Source: Cohnella phaseoli
Lineage (GTDB): Bacteria > Bacillota > Bacilli > Paenibacillales > Paenibacillaceae
Assembly: GCF_003386235.1 (NCBI RefSeq)
Contig: NZ_QRDZ01000024.1
Location: forward strand, 41,405 to 105,404
Direction: 5' to 3'
DNA length: 64,000 bases
Shown here: in pieces, positions 8,442-17,447 of the stretch
How positions within the stretch are numbered: the first letter of the stretch is position 1
Layout: each line of letters begins with the position of its first letter
Position numbers and translations under genes: made by a program
The notes under the pieces: model-generated
What the model saw: only the letters and a program-made list of their open reading frames with translations
Told to the model about the DNA's origin: nothing
Databases searched by the model: none

Positions 8442-9569
8442 TTATTCTAGAAAATCCTTCAATCTCTTACTACGGCTTGGATGACGCAGTTTGCGCAGCG
8501 CCTTGGCTTCGATCTGGCGAATCCGTTCGCGCGTAACGCCGAACACCTTGCCGACCTCTTCCAGCGTACGGGTACGTCCGTCGTCCAATCCGAAGCGCAG
8601 ACGCAGCACGTTCTCTTCTCTCTCGGTCAACGTATCCAGCACGTCCTCCAACTGCTCCTTAAGGAGCTCGTAAGCGGCGGCGTCAGCTGGGGCAAGCGCC
8701 TCCTGATCTTCGATGAAATCACCCAGGTGAGAGTCGTCCTCTTCGCCGATCGGCGTTTCCAGAGATACCGGCTCTTGCGCGATTTTCATAATTTCCCGCA
8801 CTTTATCTACGCTAAGCTCCATCTGCTCGGCAATTTCTTCCGGCGTCGGCTCGCGGCCCAGCTCCTGAAGCAGTTGACGGGATACTCGGATCAGCTTGTT
8901 GATCGTTTCCACCATGTGAACCGGAATCCGGATCGTTCTCGCCTGATCCGCGATCGCCCGGGTAATCGCCTGCCGAATCCACCAGGTCGCATAGGTACTG
9001 AACTTAAAGCCTTTATCGTAGTCGAATTTCTCTACAGCTTTAAGCAGCCCCATATTTCCCTCTTGAATCAAATCCAGGAACAGCATTCCCCGCCCGACAT
9101 AACGCTTCGCGATGCTGACGACAAGACGAAGATTGGCCTCAGCCAGCCGCTTCTTCGCTTCTTCTCCGTCCGGACCACCGATCTCGATTTTCTTGGCGAG
9201 TTCAACTTCGTCATCCGCTCCTAACAGCGGTACGCGCCCGATTTCCTTCAAGTACATCCGAACGGGATCGTTGATCTTAATACCGGGCGGCAAGCTCAGA
9301 TCGTCGTCGAAATTAAATTCGTCGCGCTCGTCCTCGTCGCCTCCGTGACGTCCCATATCGTCATGATCATTGGATACCTCGATGCCGATATCGGCCAATT
9401 GCTCGAAGAACTCGTCGATTTGCTCGGGGTCCTGATCGAATGGAGACAGCTTCTCCATGATGTCTTTATAGGTCAAGGAAGATTTTTTCTTGCCTTGTTC
9501 GATAAGCTGGGCTTTGACCTGCTCCAGTGTCGATTCCGTTTCCAGTCCGGTGTGTTGATCGTTTGCCAT
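8442..9569 (-). CDS. rpoD: RNA polymerase primary sigma factor SigA (RpoD)
   Basis: 375-residue housekeeping sigma factor that directs RNA polymerase to -10/-35 promoters. Order: region 1.1 (~1-80), a short acidic linker (HDDMGRHGGDEDERDEFNFDD), region 1.2 (DPVRMYLKEIGRVPLL), region 2 with AKRYVGRGMLFLDLIQEGNMGL and DYDKGFKFSTYATWWIRQAI, region 3 and region 4.2 with the helix-turn-helix TLEEVGKVFGVTRERIRQIE. Length and all core regions are typical for Bacilli. GGAGGAGGGAG precedes the ATG. It follows dnaG by 33 bases, the classic dnaG-sigA operon, and a terminator follows. rpsU, part of this operon in enterics, lies elsewhere (28.4 kb). Confidence 0.98.
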   Translation of the reverse strand: MANDQHTGLETESTLEQVKAQLIEQGKKKSSLTYKDIMEKLSPFDQDPEQIDEFFEQLADIGIEVSNDHDDMGRHGGDEDERDEFNFDDDLSLPPGIKINDPVRMYLKEIGRVPLLGADDEVELAKKIEIGGPDGEEAKKRLAEANLRLVVSIAKRYVGRGMLFLDLIQEGNMGLLKAVEKFDYDKGFKFSTYATWWIRQAITRAIADQARTIRIPVHMVETINKLIRVSRQLLQELGREPTPEEIAEQMELSVDKVREIMKIAQEPVSLETPIGEEDDSHLGDFIEDQEALAPADAAAYELLKEQLEDVLDTLTEREENVLRLRFGLDDGRTRTLEEVGKVFGVTRERIRQIEAKALRKLRHPSRSKRLKDFLE

Positions 9570-9602
9570 TACCGACTCCCTCCTCCCCGGGAAACCGCGC
9601 TG

Positions 9603-11429
9603 CTACGACATCTTGCGCTGCTTTTCCAGGGCGATAATCTCTATACCCAATTGTAGTACCCGCGCTTGATCGCCTTCCCGCGACGCACGCTTCAACTCTT
9701 CGGTCAAACGCTCGTACTCCCGGTCTTGCGAAGCTCGACCGATCGTTCGAATGCAATCTTCCAGCTCCCGTTCGCCGTACGGAACGTCTATCATTGCGAT
9801 TACGCTGGCCATTCGTTCCAGACGGTCGTCCTGCAGCGTCGTTACGAATCGGCCAACGTCAGGATCATTGTTCTGAGCGTAATAAGCATATAAATAAGCT
9901 GCCAAGGCCGCATGATCCTCCACGTGAAAACGATCTCCCAGCTTCTGCTCGACGAGATGAGCCGCATCTCTGTCCTGCATCATCCAGGAGAGCAGTTGGC
10001 GTTCCGCGTTCACGTGCGCGGCTCCTAACGGCGGAGTTTTGGATGCGAAGTTGTTTCCATTCCATACATTATTCCACGATCCGGCCGGAATATCCCTTGC
10101 GCTTTCCAATTTCTCCCGCTGTCTGTACTCCAGGCATTCCTGTTTCAGCGTATCGAGGGCAACCCCGAACTCCTGAGCCAACTCCTTGAGCAGAAGCTCG
10201 CGCTCCATCGGAGAGTTCCGGACGGCTACGATCCGAACCGCATCGCGCAAATACCGAATCCTTCCATCTTCTTCTAGGAGTATATGGGATTTCCTCAAAT
10301 ATATAAGCTGAAATTTGACTGCTGAAACAGCGCCTTCGATGATCTCTCTGACGAACGCTTCCGCCCCGTAGGACGTCACGTATTCGTCGGGATCCATCCG
10401 ATTCGGAAGCAGGGACACCCGCACCCGGAATCCGGCTTCTTCCAGCAGCGGAATGCTCTTGCGGGCCGCGGCTTGCCCGGCATCGTCGCCGTCGTAGCAG
10501 ATGACCGCTTCCTCCGCGAATCTTCGCAGCACAGCCGCATGCTCGGCGGTCAGAGCGGTTCCCATCGTGGCCACGCCGTTGCGAACGCCGGCGGACCAGG
10601 CTTTGATCACGTCCATGTATCCTTCCAGCAGAACGACCTGTCCGGATTTGCGAATGGCTGACCGCGCTTCGTGCAGCCGATACAGCGTGCGGCTCTTGCT
10701 GAACAGCGCCGTCTCCGGCGAGTTCAAGTACTTCGGCTGCCCGTCCGACAACAGTCGCCCCCCGAACGCGATCGTCTGCCCTCTAACATCGTGAATGGGA
10801 AACATGATCCGATCGCGGAACCGATCCACATACCCCTCGGCGTCCTGACGCTTGGACAGCAAGCCCCCGGCCTCCATCTCGCTCGCCGGAAATTGTTTGC
10901 GTTCCAGCGCCTGGGTCAACGTATCCCATCTCGGCGGAGCGTAACCGATTCCGAATTGCTCGATCAAGGCGTCGTCCAAGCCGCGCGACTGCAAGTAGGC
11001 TTTGGCAGGCTTCGCCACCTCCAAGTTCTGCAGAAGATAATGGTACAGCTTCGCGCTGTAGTCGTGGGCTTCCTGCAGAATCCGCTTCTCCTTCTGCACC
11101 GGAGAGGCGTCTTCGGCAGAATAGCTTGTCCAGGTGACGGGAATGCCGGCTTCTTCGGCCAGCAGCTTGACAGCCTCGGGAAACGACTCTCCCTCCATCT
11201 CCATGACGAACTTGATCACGTTGCCGCCTTTCCCGCAGCCGTAACAATGGAAAATTTGCTTCTCCGGCGTCACCGTAAAGGAAGGCGTCTTCTCGGAATG
11301 AAAGGGGCACAGCCCCTTCAAATACTTGCCGTTCTTGGTTAGATGAACGTACTTGCCCACCGTCTCCGAGATTTCATGACGGCGCAGCACTTCGTCAATA
11401 ACCTCTTGAGGGATCATTCCGTAACTCAT
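9603..11429 (-). CDS. dnaG: DNA primase DnaG
   Basis: 608-residue primase that makes RNA primers for chromosome replication. The N-terminal zinc ribbon (~40-64) has CPFHSEKTPSFTV and HCYGCGKGGN. The TOPRIM core (~260-340) carries LLEGYMDVI with the catalytic Glu, and CYDGDDAGQAA. The C-terminal ~150 residues are the DnaB-binding helical domain. AGGTGG precedes the ATG at 11429. It is read with rpoD downstream. YaiI/YqxD lies immediately upstream, as in B. subtilis (yqxD-dnaG-sigA). Confidence 0.98.
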   Translation of the reverse strand: MSYGMIPQEVIDEVLRRHEISETVGKYVHLTKNGKYLKGLCPFHSEKTPSFTVTPEKQIFHCYGCGKGGNVIKFVMEMEGESFPEAVKLLAEEAGIPVTWTSYSAEDASPVQKEKRILQEAHDYSAKLYHYLLQNLEVAKPAKAYLQSRGLDDALIEQFGIGYAPPRWDTLTQALERKQFPASEMEAGGLLSKRQDAEGYVDRFRDRIMFPIHDVRGQTIAFGGRLLSDGQPKYLNSPETALFSKSRTLYRLHEARSAIRKSGQVVLLEGYMDVIKAWSAGVRNGVATMGTALTAEHAAVLRRFAEEAVICYDGDDAGQAAARKSIPLLEEAGFRVRVSLLPNRMDPDEYVTSYGAEAFVREIIEGAVSAVKFQLIYLRKSHILLEEDGRIRYLRDAVRIVAVRNSPMERELLLKELAQEFGVALDTLKQECLEYRQREKLESARDIPAGSWNNVWNGNNFASKTPPLGAAHVNAERQLLSWMMQDRDAAHLVEQKLGDRFHVEDHAALAAYLYAYYAQNNDPDVGRFVTTLQDDRLERMASVIAMIDVPYGERELEDCIRTIGRASQDREYERLTEELKRASREGDQARVLQLGIEIIALEKQRKMS

Positions 11430-11464
11430 GATACCACCTGATTTCTAGCACATAATACAATTCG

Positions 11465-11935
11465 CTATATATCGGGAATCTCCTGCATCCCCTTCAGCAG
11501 AACTGTCAGTTTTTGTTGAAAGCGGTCGCGATCCTCGGCCGTAAACGGACTCGGGCCTTTCGTGCGCACGCCTCCACGGCGCAAACGAGCAGAGAAATGA
11601 CGTTGCTCCAACAGTCCTTCGATATCGGACTCCCGGATCATCTTGCCTCTCGGCGTCAATACGGAGGCGCCTCTGGCCAATCCCAAGGCGGCCAAACCGT
11701 AATCGGCGGTAACGAGAATATCTCCGCGCCTTAGCGCATTGGCAATATACAGATCCGCCGACTGGTTTCCGGCGTCAACCGTCACGACTTCGACGGAGGG
11801 CTCGGGATTCAGAACGTGCGCATGACTGGATACGAGCAGCGCAGTCGCGCCGCATTGCCTGACGGCTACGGCGATCTCGGCTTTGACGGGACAAGCGTCG
11901 CCGTCCACCACAACCCGACGGGGCGGGACAATCAT
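11465..11935 (-). CDS. yqxD: YaiI/YqxD family protein (DUF188, PIN-like)
   Basis: 156-residue DUF188 protein with a PIN-like nuclease fold; in vivo role unknown. Family motifs: VVVDGDACPVK (acidic residues of the presumed metal site), DAGNQSADLYIAN, ILVTADYGLAALGL, LTPRGKMI and the C-terminal KGPSPFTAEDRDRF. The start is uncertain: ATG 11935 has GGTGATG upstream, whereas GTG 11947 and ATG 11941 in frame lack a site. A TATAAT lies about 40 bases upstream (11979-11974) without a convincing -35. It sits directly upstream of dnaG and may be part of that operon. Confidence 0.92.
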   Translation of the reverse strand: MIVPPRRVVVDGDACPVKAEIAVAVRQCGATALLVSSHAHVLNPEPSVEVVTVDAGNQSADLYIANALRRGDILVTADYGLAALGLARGASVLTPRGKMIRESDIEGLLEQRHFSARLRRGGVRTKGPSPFTAEDRDRFQQKLTVLLKGMQEIPDI

Positions 11936-12091
11936 CGACATCACCACGCGTTTCAGCCAAAGTTTGCCGTAGTATTATATACGCTAACGGGAATCAAAAT
12001 CCTGCAAAGCCCCGGTATTTTTTATGCTTTCCCAAATACGCGCGAAGAAACTTCACATTCGACATCATTTCTAAAATTCGACTTAATCGGC

Positions 12092-12115
12092 AAAAGAGAA
12101 CCTCGCGGTTCTCTT
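12092..12115 (-). terminator. Terminator after the PPDK regulatory protein gene
   Basis: Perfect 9-bp stem AAGAGAACC/GGTTCTCTT with a four-base loop, then TTTTGCC on the minus strand; the T run is short. It ends the glyQ-glyS-ppsR unit. Confidence 0.7.
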
Positions 12116-12147
12116 CGCTGCGAATGCCCGCCATTCGGCGTCGGGCG

Positions 12148-12975
12148 TTACCGTTGAAAATGCTCGAGGATAATGCTCGCCGTTTCTTCGACCGCTTTGT
12201 TGGAGACGTCGATAACGATGCACCCGATCTTGTTCATCACCTGACGGGCATGTTCCAGCTCCTTCATGATGCGCTCGGACGTTGCATACGGCGCGGAATC
12301 CGGCAAGCCGATCGCCTTTAGCCGCTCCTTGCGGATCGCGTTCAACGAATCCGGATTGATCGTCAGTCCGATCACCTTCTTCGGCGAAGCCAAATACAGC
12401 TCCTTCGGCGGGACGAGCTCCGGAATAAGCGGAACGTTAGCCACCTTGAACATTTTGTGCGCCAACACCATCGACAACGGCGTCTTCGAGGTTCGGGACA
12501 CGCCCACGAGCACCACGTCCGCTTTGAGAATGCCGGACACGTCGCGCGCATCGTCGTAACGAACCGCGAATTCCACCGCCTCCACTTTGCGGAAGTAGTC
12601 TTCGTCGAGCACATGGTTGAGTCCGGGCTCATGTCTGGACTCGTGTCCGAGCGCTCGTTCCAGATGATCGATCAGCGGTCCGAGCAGGTCGATCGCTGCA
12701 ATTTTCATGCGGGCGGCCTGTTCGACCATATGATCTCTAAGATAAGGGATGACTAGCGTGTACAGCACAATGCCTTTATCCGCTTGGGCGGCTGCAAGCA
12801 CCGAATCGATGCTTTCCCGCGACTGGATAAACGCCGAGCGGCGAATGTTGACGGACAACGGGTGAAATTGCGCCGCGGCCGCTCTCACGGCCAATTCGCC
12901 CGTATCTCCCGCCGAGTCGGACACGACGTGAGCGGTAACGCTTCTCTGGAACACGAGATCAGCCCCCTTCTTCAT
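12148..12975 (-). CDS. yqfL: Bifunctional pyruvate,phosphate dikinase kinase/phosphorylase (YqfL/PPSR family, DUF299)
   Basis: 275-residue DUF299 protein. The family uses ADP to inactivate pyruvate,phosphate dikinase or PEP synthase by threonine phosphorylation, and phosphate to reactivate it. Visible: the N-terminal HVVSDSAGDTGE, YTLVIPYLRDHM, and the P-loop-like VGVSRTSKTPLSM (~157-169) that binds ADP, then LYLASPKKVIGLTI. It starts seven bases after the glyS stop. In B. subtilis ccpN precedes yqfL; no ccpN-like gene is present here. A GTG seven codons in has a better ribosome site (AAGGGGGC), so the true protein may be 268 aa. Whether the target enzyme is PPDK or PEP synthase cannot be told from the window. 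Confidence 0.92.
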   Translation of the reverse strand: MKKGADLVFQRSVTAHVVSDSAGDTGELAVRAAAAQFHPLSVNIRRSAFIQSRESIDSVLAAAQADKGIVLYTLVIPYLRDHMVEQAARMKIAAIDLLGPLIDHLERALGHESRHEPGLNHVLDEDYFRKVEAVEFAVRYDDARDVSGILKADVVLVGVSRTSKTPLSMVLAHKMFKVANVPLIPELVPPKELYLASPKKVIGLTINPDSLNAIRKERLKAIGLPDSAPYATSERIMKELEHARQVMNKIGCIVIDVSNKAVEETASIILEHFQR

Positions 12976-12982
12976 TTAATGG

Positions 12983-15064
12983 CTATCCCGCCAATTTGGA
13001 GAAATCGGCGAATTGTTTCACATCGTCGGCGACAAGAGACAATATGGCCAGCCGGTTGCGGCGTAGCGCTTCGTCTTCCGCCATGACCATAACCGCATCG
13101 AAGAAGGTCGTAATCGGCCCGCTCAGTTCAGACAGCGCAGACAGCGCTCCCTCCAAATCGGCCTCCACCGTCGCCTTTACCAATTGGCCGTGGGCCTCCT
13201 GCCAAGCCTCGTACAGCTTGCCTTCCGCCTCGTCGGCGAACAGGTTGGCGTCCACTTGTTTGGAATCGGCTTTGGCCGCCAAATTGCAAACGCGGTTGAA
13301 CGCTTCGACAGCCGGCCGGAAATCCGCCTTCGCTTCGTCGGTTGTCACCGCCTGCAGGGCGCTGGCGCGCAGCACTGTGCGGCGTACGTCGCCCGCTCCC
13401 GCCCCCAGCACCGCATCGACGACGTCGTAGCGGATCGCTTGCTCAGAGAGCACGTTTTTCACGCGGAGCACGAAAAACTCTTGCATATCCTTGGTGACCT
13501 CGGAAGCTTCGCGCTTCAGCCCTCTCTCTGCGAGTACGCTAAGGGCGATGCGGAACAGCTCGTCGAGCGTAATTTCCAGCTCGTGCGCCAGCAGCGTATT
13601 GACGATGCCGGCCGCCTGGCGGCGCAGTGCGTAAGGATCCTGAGAGCCGGTCGGAATGATGCCGATGGAGAAGCAGCCGGCAATCGTATCCAGCTTGTCG
13701 GCGATGCCGACGACCGCGCCGACGAGCGAAGCAGCCGGCTTGTCGCCCGCGTTGCGCGGCGAGTAATGTTCGTTGATCGCCCGAGCGACGGTCTCGCGCT
13801 CTCCGGCAAGACGGGCGTAATCTTCGCCCATAATGCCTTGCAGCTCCGGGAACTCGTACACCATCTGAGACACGAGATCGAATTTGCAAATATCGGCCGT
13901 CCGAGCGATATCCTCGGCTGCGGAAGGCTCAAGACGCAGCTGAGCGGCGATGCGATCGGCAACGGCGCGCACGCGGCGAACTTTGTCCGCAACCGTGCCG
14001 AGTTCTTCGTGGTATACGATATTTTCAAGCTTGGCCAGCGCATCCGCGATGACCAGCCTCTTGTCTTCCTCATAGAAAAACTTGGCATCGGACAAACGGG
14101 CTCTAAGCACCTTCTCGTTGCCTTTGGCCACGACGTCGATCGATGTTCGATCGCCGTTACGCACCGTTACGAAATGCGGAAGCAGCCGTCCTTCTCCGTC
14201 GAATACCGGGAAATAGCGCTGATGTTCGCGCATTGACGTAATGAGCACTTCCTGAGGAATGTCCAGGAAGCTCGGATCGAACGAACCCGCTAGCGCGGAC
14301 GGCGTCTCGACGAGGAACAACACCTCTTCGAGCAAGTCGTCCTTGATGCCGATCGTCCAGCCCCGTTCTTCCGCCAGGCTTTCGATCCCCGTCAGGATTG
14401 CTTTACGGCGCTCCCCGACGTCAACAATGACGTGTTCCGCACGCAGAACTTCGACATAGGAGGACGGCTCCGCAACGACGGCTTCCTTGCCAAGGAAGCG
14501 ATGGCCACGCGTTACATTGCCGGAAGCGACTCCGGCGATTTCGAACGGCACGACCCGGTCGCCGTGAAGCGCGACGAGCCAGCGGATCGGACGCACGTAG
14601 CGCAGCTCGTGATCGCCCCATCTCATATTTTTCGGGAAGGTGAGCGAAGTTACGAGCGACGGCAGCGCTTCGGGCAACAGCGAAGCCGTCTCGACACCTA
14701 GACTGCTCTTAGTGGCGAAGACGTACTCTACTCCGGCAACTTCGCGAATAAACAGCGAGTCAGGATCGGCCCCCTGGCTTCTCGCGAATCCAAGCGCCGG
14801 CTTGCTCCACGCTCCGTTCTCGTCGTAGGCGATTTTGCGGGACGGTCCCTTCACGTCTTCGGTGACATCCTCTTGCTTATCAGCCAAACCCGTTACGAGC
14901 ACAGCCAGGCGACGAGGCGTCGCATAAGCTTTCACTTCGCTGTAGGCAAGCCGGCTGTCGGTCAGCCATTTGACCGTTTTGTCCTGCAATTGCTCCATCG
15001 CCGCGCGCACGAAGCGGGCAGGCACTTCTTCCATTCCGATCTCCAGCAGTAAGTCCTTAGCCAT
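12983..15064 (-). CDS. glyS: Glycyl-tRNA synthetase beta subunit GlyS
   Basis: 693 residues, the tRNA-binding subunit of the bacterial alpha2-beta2 glycyl-tRNA synthetase. The N terminus KDLLLEIGMEEVPARFV, the block PTGSQDPYALRRQAAGIVN (~500) and the C-terminal DALR anticodon-binding domain (~585-690, ending FFDAVMVMAED) are typical. An HD-like region (~350-450) is present. The ATG lies inside the end of glyQ (8-base overlap) with AGGAGCGG upstream, so the subunits are translated in step. Expression should be set by the glycine T-box ahead of glyQ. Confidence 0.98.
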   Translation of the reverse strand: MAKDLLLEIGMEEVPARFVRAAMEQLQDKTVKWLTDSRLAYSEVKAYATPRRLAVLVTGLADKQEDVTEDVKGPSRKIAYDENGAWSKPALGFARSQGADPDSLFIREVAGVEYVFATKSSLGVETASLLPEALPSLVTSLTFPKNMRWGDHELRYVRPIRWLVALHGDRVVPFEIAGVASGNVTRGHRFLGKEAVVAEPSSYVEVLRAEHVIVDVGERRKAILTGIESLAEERGWTIGIKDDLLEEVLFLVETPSALAGSFDPSFLDIPQEVLITSMREHQRYFPVFDGEGRLLPHFVTVRNGDRTSIDVVAKGNEKVLRARLSDAKFFYEEDKRLVIADALAKLENIVYHEELGTVADKVRRVRAVADRIAAQLRLEPSAAEDIARTADICKFDLVSQMVYEFPELQGIMGEDYARLAGERETVARAINEHYSPRNAGDKPAASLVGAVVGIADKLDTIAGCFSIGIIPTGSQDPYALRRQAAGIVNTLLAHELEITLDELFRIALSVLAERGLKREASEVTKDMQEFFVLRVKNVLSEQAIRYDVVDAVLGAGAGDVRRTVLRASALQAVTTDEAKADFRPAVEAFNRVCNLAAKADSKQVDANLFADEAEGKLYEAWQEAHGQLVKATVEADLEGALSALSELSGPITTFFDAVMVMAEDEALRRNRLAILSLVADDVKQFADFSKLAG

Positions 15065-15944
15065 TGTTCGCCGCTCCTTTCTTCAGCAACGGGAATTCAA
15101 GCCGCTCCCGCTCTTGCAAATACGTGGCCGCGACCTGACGGGCCAAATTCCGCACTCTCGTAATGTAGCCGGTTCGCTCGGTAACGCTGATCGCTCCGCG
15201 AGCGTCCAACAGGTTAAACGCATGCGAACACTTCAGCACGTAATCATAGGCCGGAAAAACAAGATTCTCGGCCATCGCGCGCTTCGCTTCGGCCTCGTAG
15301 GTTGAGAACAGCTGAAACAGCATCGCAGCGTCGGACACTTCGAACGTATATTTGGAATGCTCGTACTCGGGCTGCTTAAATACGTCGCCGTAAGCCACGC
15401 CGTTGACCCACTCTAAATCGAACACGTTTTCTTTATCTTGAATATAAGAAGCAAGCCGTTCCATTCCGTACGTGATTTCGACCGCTACCGGGTGGCAATC
15501 GATGCCGCCTACTTGCTGGAAGTAAGTAAACTGGGTCACTTCCATTCCGTCCAGCCACACTTCCCAGCCTAGTCCCCAAGCGCCGAGCGTCGGAGCCTCC
15601 CAGTTATCCTCAACGAAGCGAATGTCGTGGTGCAGAGGATCTATGCCGAGCCGCTTCAGGCTCTCCAAATACAGCTCTTGAATGTTGTCCGGAGACGGCT
15701 TCATAATGACCTGGAATTGATGATGCTGATACAGCCGGTTAGGGTTCTCGCCATAGCGGCCGTCGGCAGGACGCCTGGACGGCTCGACGTACGCGACGTT
15801 CCAAGGCTCCGGGCCGATCGACCGCAGGAACGTCATCGGGTTCATCGTCCCCGCGCCCTTCTCCGTGTCGTAAGGCTGCACGACGATACAGTTTTGTTCG
15901 CCCCAGAATTGCTGCAGCGTTAGCGTCATTTGCTGAAAATTCAT
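15057..15944 (-). CDS. glyQ: Glycyl-tRNA synthetase alpha subunit GlyQ
   Basis: 295-residue catalytic subunit that activates glycine. Class II motifs and family signatures are clear: NFQQMTLTLQQFWGEQNC, TMNPMTFLRSIGPEPWNVAY, SRRPADGRYGENPNR, GWEVWLDGMEVTQFTYFQQ and ARGAISVTERTGYI. I chose the ATG at 15944 with AAGGAGAG upstream; the frame stays open to 16208, but that extension runs through the T-box leader and is not coding. Translated with glyS in an overlapping pair. Confidence 0.98.
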   Translation of the reverse strand: MNFQQMTLTLQQFWGEQNCIVVQPYDTEKGAGTMNPMTFLRSIGPEPWNVAYVEPSRRPADGRYGENPNRLYQHHQFQVIMKPSPDNIQELYLESLKRLGIDPLHHDIRFVEDNWEAPTLGAWGLGWEVWLDGMEVTQFTYFQQVGGIDCHPVAVEITYGMERLASYIQDKENVFDLEWVNGVAYGDVFKQPEYEHSKYTFEVSDAAMLFQLFSTYEAEAKRAMAENLVFPAYDYVLKCSHAFNLLDARGAISVTERTGYITRVRNLARQVAATYLQERERLEFPLLKKGAANNG

Positions 15945-16012
15945 CCTTGTTCTCTCCTTTTGACAGATCTGTTCAAGAACGAGCCGAACTGGGATCCCGG
16001 CGCGAAAAGCGC

Positions 16013-16060
16013 AAAAAAACTCCGGTCCCACGTCCGCCACGGCAGACATAGGGACGGGAG
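16013..16060 (-). terminator. T-box attenuator terminator of glyQS
   Basis: GC-rich stem CTCCCGTCCC..GGGACCGGAG followed by TTTTTTT on minus, overlapping the antiterminator strand of the T-box. Active when tRNA-Gly is charged. Confidence 0.88.
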
Positions 16061-16277
16061 CTGAACATTCCCGCGGTTCCACCCTACTTGGTTTCCTGTC
16101 GACGCTGGGGGCCAAAAGCCCTTGTGGCGCATCGTGCCGGAAAACCCTCCTCTTGCAATCCGATCTCTCCAGAGTGCCTTTCGCCGACTTGCGTCTCCGG
16201 GCTTGCACCGTCCCCGGCTCGCTGCATTGACCGCAAAAAGTTCGGCTACTCTCTCCTTCGCAGAGAATATAAACTAT
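16013..16277 (-). promoter_or_regulatory. Glycine T-box leader of glyQS
   Basis: Untranslated RNA that senses uncharged tRNA-Gly and lets transcription continue into glyQS. Read on minus: a stem I opening with GAAGGAGAGAGTA, a specifier GGC (16178-16176, within GAAAGGCACTC) that matches the glycine codon, and the conserved antiterminator block AGTAGGGTGGAACCGCGGG (from 16088). The competing terminator at 16060-16013 pairs CTCC.GTCCC..GTC.GCC with its complement and ends in TTTTTTT. About 265 nt, ending 70 bases before glyQ. Confidence 0.95.
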
Positions 16278-16283
16278 GACAAC

Positions 16284-16313
16284 ATTCTAAACTACTGTGG
16301 AGCGACCTGTCAA
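16284..16313 (-). promoter_or_regulatory. Sigma-A promoter of the glyQS leader
   Basis: TTGACA (16313-16308), 18-base spacer, TAGAAT (16289-16284). The -35 overlaps the recO stop codon, so glyQS is transcribed from inside the end of recO. Confidence 0.78.
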
Positions 16314-17158
16314 ACGGCTCCGTCCTCCCGCGTTCCCGCCTCTTTGGATTCCTCTTCCGAAGGGGGCACCGCTCTTCTCTCGACCGGTGCCGGGTTTGGA
16401 GCCATGCCCAGCAGATCGCCGTATTTCTCCAACTGATCGAGAAACCCTCGCGATTTCAGATTCAAGTTCAGATGGGTGTCCATCCATCTGCGCAGCGCAA
16501 GCTGCAACTGCTGTTTGGTGCTTTCCTTAACCGCGATGCTCCCCAATCTGCGCATGTCCAGCGCAAGAAACACGCGCATCAGCTTCCATACGCCGTCCTG
16601 CAGCTCAAGCGCGCCCGGATCTCGCGATTTGCACGCCCGGCATAGCGCGCCGCCCCCGGCTGCGCTGAAATAAAACGGCGCGTCCGTTCTGCCGCAGCTG
16701 ACGCATTCGTCGAGCATCGGCGCGTAGCCCGCCGCGGCAAACACCTTCATCTCGTAGGCTTTGACGACAATTTGCGGATCTTTCCCTTCAACCAAAGCCG
16801 TCTGGCAGGCTTTCAACTGGTGGAACAAGTAGGCGGCGGCTTCGTCGTCGTTGATGGCGCGATCGGTCAACTCCGCTGCATAAGCCGCGTAGGCAGGTCC
16901 TTCCAGCCCCTGTCTCAGCTCCTGAAACGATTCGATGATTTCCCCGCTATTCAATGTGCCAAGCGTACCGTTCTTATAATACGAATAATCTCCGTATGTA
17001 AATAGCTGCGCCAACGCGCCGTAACGACTCTTTAATTTTTTCGCCCCGCGCACGACAATGCCCTGCTTGCCGAAAGTCGGCGTAAGCAGGGTGACGATTT
17101 TATTCCCTTCCCCGTAATCGGTGCTGCGAATGACTATCCCTTCCGCCCGATACAGCAT
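16310..17158 (-). CDS. recO: DNA repair protein RecO
   Basis: 282 residues. RecO anneals strands and, with RecR, loads RecA on SSB-coated DNA. The N-terminal OB domain (1-80) starts LYRAEGIVIRSTDYGEGNKIV. A zinc module has CVSCGRTDAPFYFS and LCRAC (four Cys). The helical C-terminal part ends in an acidic, low-complexity tail (PSEEESKEAGTREDGAV) somewhat longer than in Bacillus. It starts six bases after yqzL. Its stop codon overlaps the -35 of the glyQS promoter. Confidence 0.97.
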   Translation of the reverse strand: MLYRAEGIVIRSTDYGEGNKIVTLLTPTFGKQGIVVRGAKKLKSRYGALAQLFTYGDYSYYKNGTLGTLNSGEIIESFQELRQGLEGPAYAAYAAELTDRAINDDEAAAYLFHQLKACQTALVEGKDPQIVVKAYEMKVFAAAGYAPMLDECVSCGRTDAPFYFSAAGGGALCRACKSRDPGALELQDGVWKLMRVFLALDMRRLGSIAVKESTKQQLQLALRRWMDTHLNLNLKSRGFLDQLEKYGDLLGMAPNPAPVERRAVPPSEEESKEAGTREDGAV

Positions 17159-17164
17159 CGGCTC

Positions 17165-17314
17165 TCATTCCTCGTTCGCGACGTCGATCTCGCCTTCCTC
17201 GAGCCCGGCGCCCGCGCCGGGTTCTGAAGCTCCGAGATTGTGCACTTCTTTATAAAGCAGATAAGCTTCGATATCGCCGGTTTGCGTAAACACGTGCCAC
17301 GTGAAATCCCGCAC
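17165..17314 (-). CDS. yqzL: YqzL family small protein, GTG start
   Basis: 49-residue protein of unknown function encoded between era and recO, the same place as B. subtilis yqzL. Its N-terminal pattern RDFTWHVFTQTGDIEAYLLYKE matches YqzL in W, TG-D and AYLLYKE (described here in pieces). The C terminus is acidic and rich in Gly/Ala. The start is GTG at 17314: the codon upstream in frame is a stop, no ATG exists in frame, and GGAGAGG lies about 12 bases upstream. Too short for a 60-aa cut-off and easily missed. Confidence 0.85.
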   Translation of the reverse strand: MRDFTWHVFTQTGDIEAYLLYKEVHNLGASEPGAGAGLEEGEIDVANEE

Positions 17315-17447
17315 CGCGCCTCATCCTCTCCGGGCGAAAATGACCTGCACCTTCGAGGATTAGGATGTCACGGGAGCCCCCGTCGTATGCCTGACACATT
17401 TATGCATGTGGCTCCGAAACCCTTATAGCGGTTATTCTACTCTCGCT

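Noticed and set aside
15945..16208. 88-codon N-terminal extension of glyQ
   Set aside because: It runs through the T-box antiterminator and terminator; ATG 15944 has a good ribosome site and the family start.
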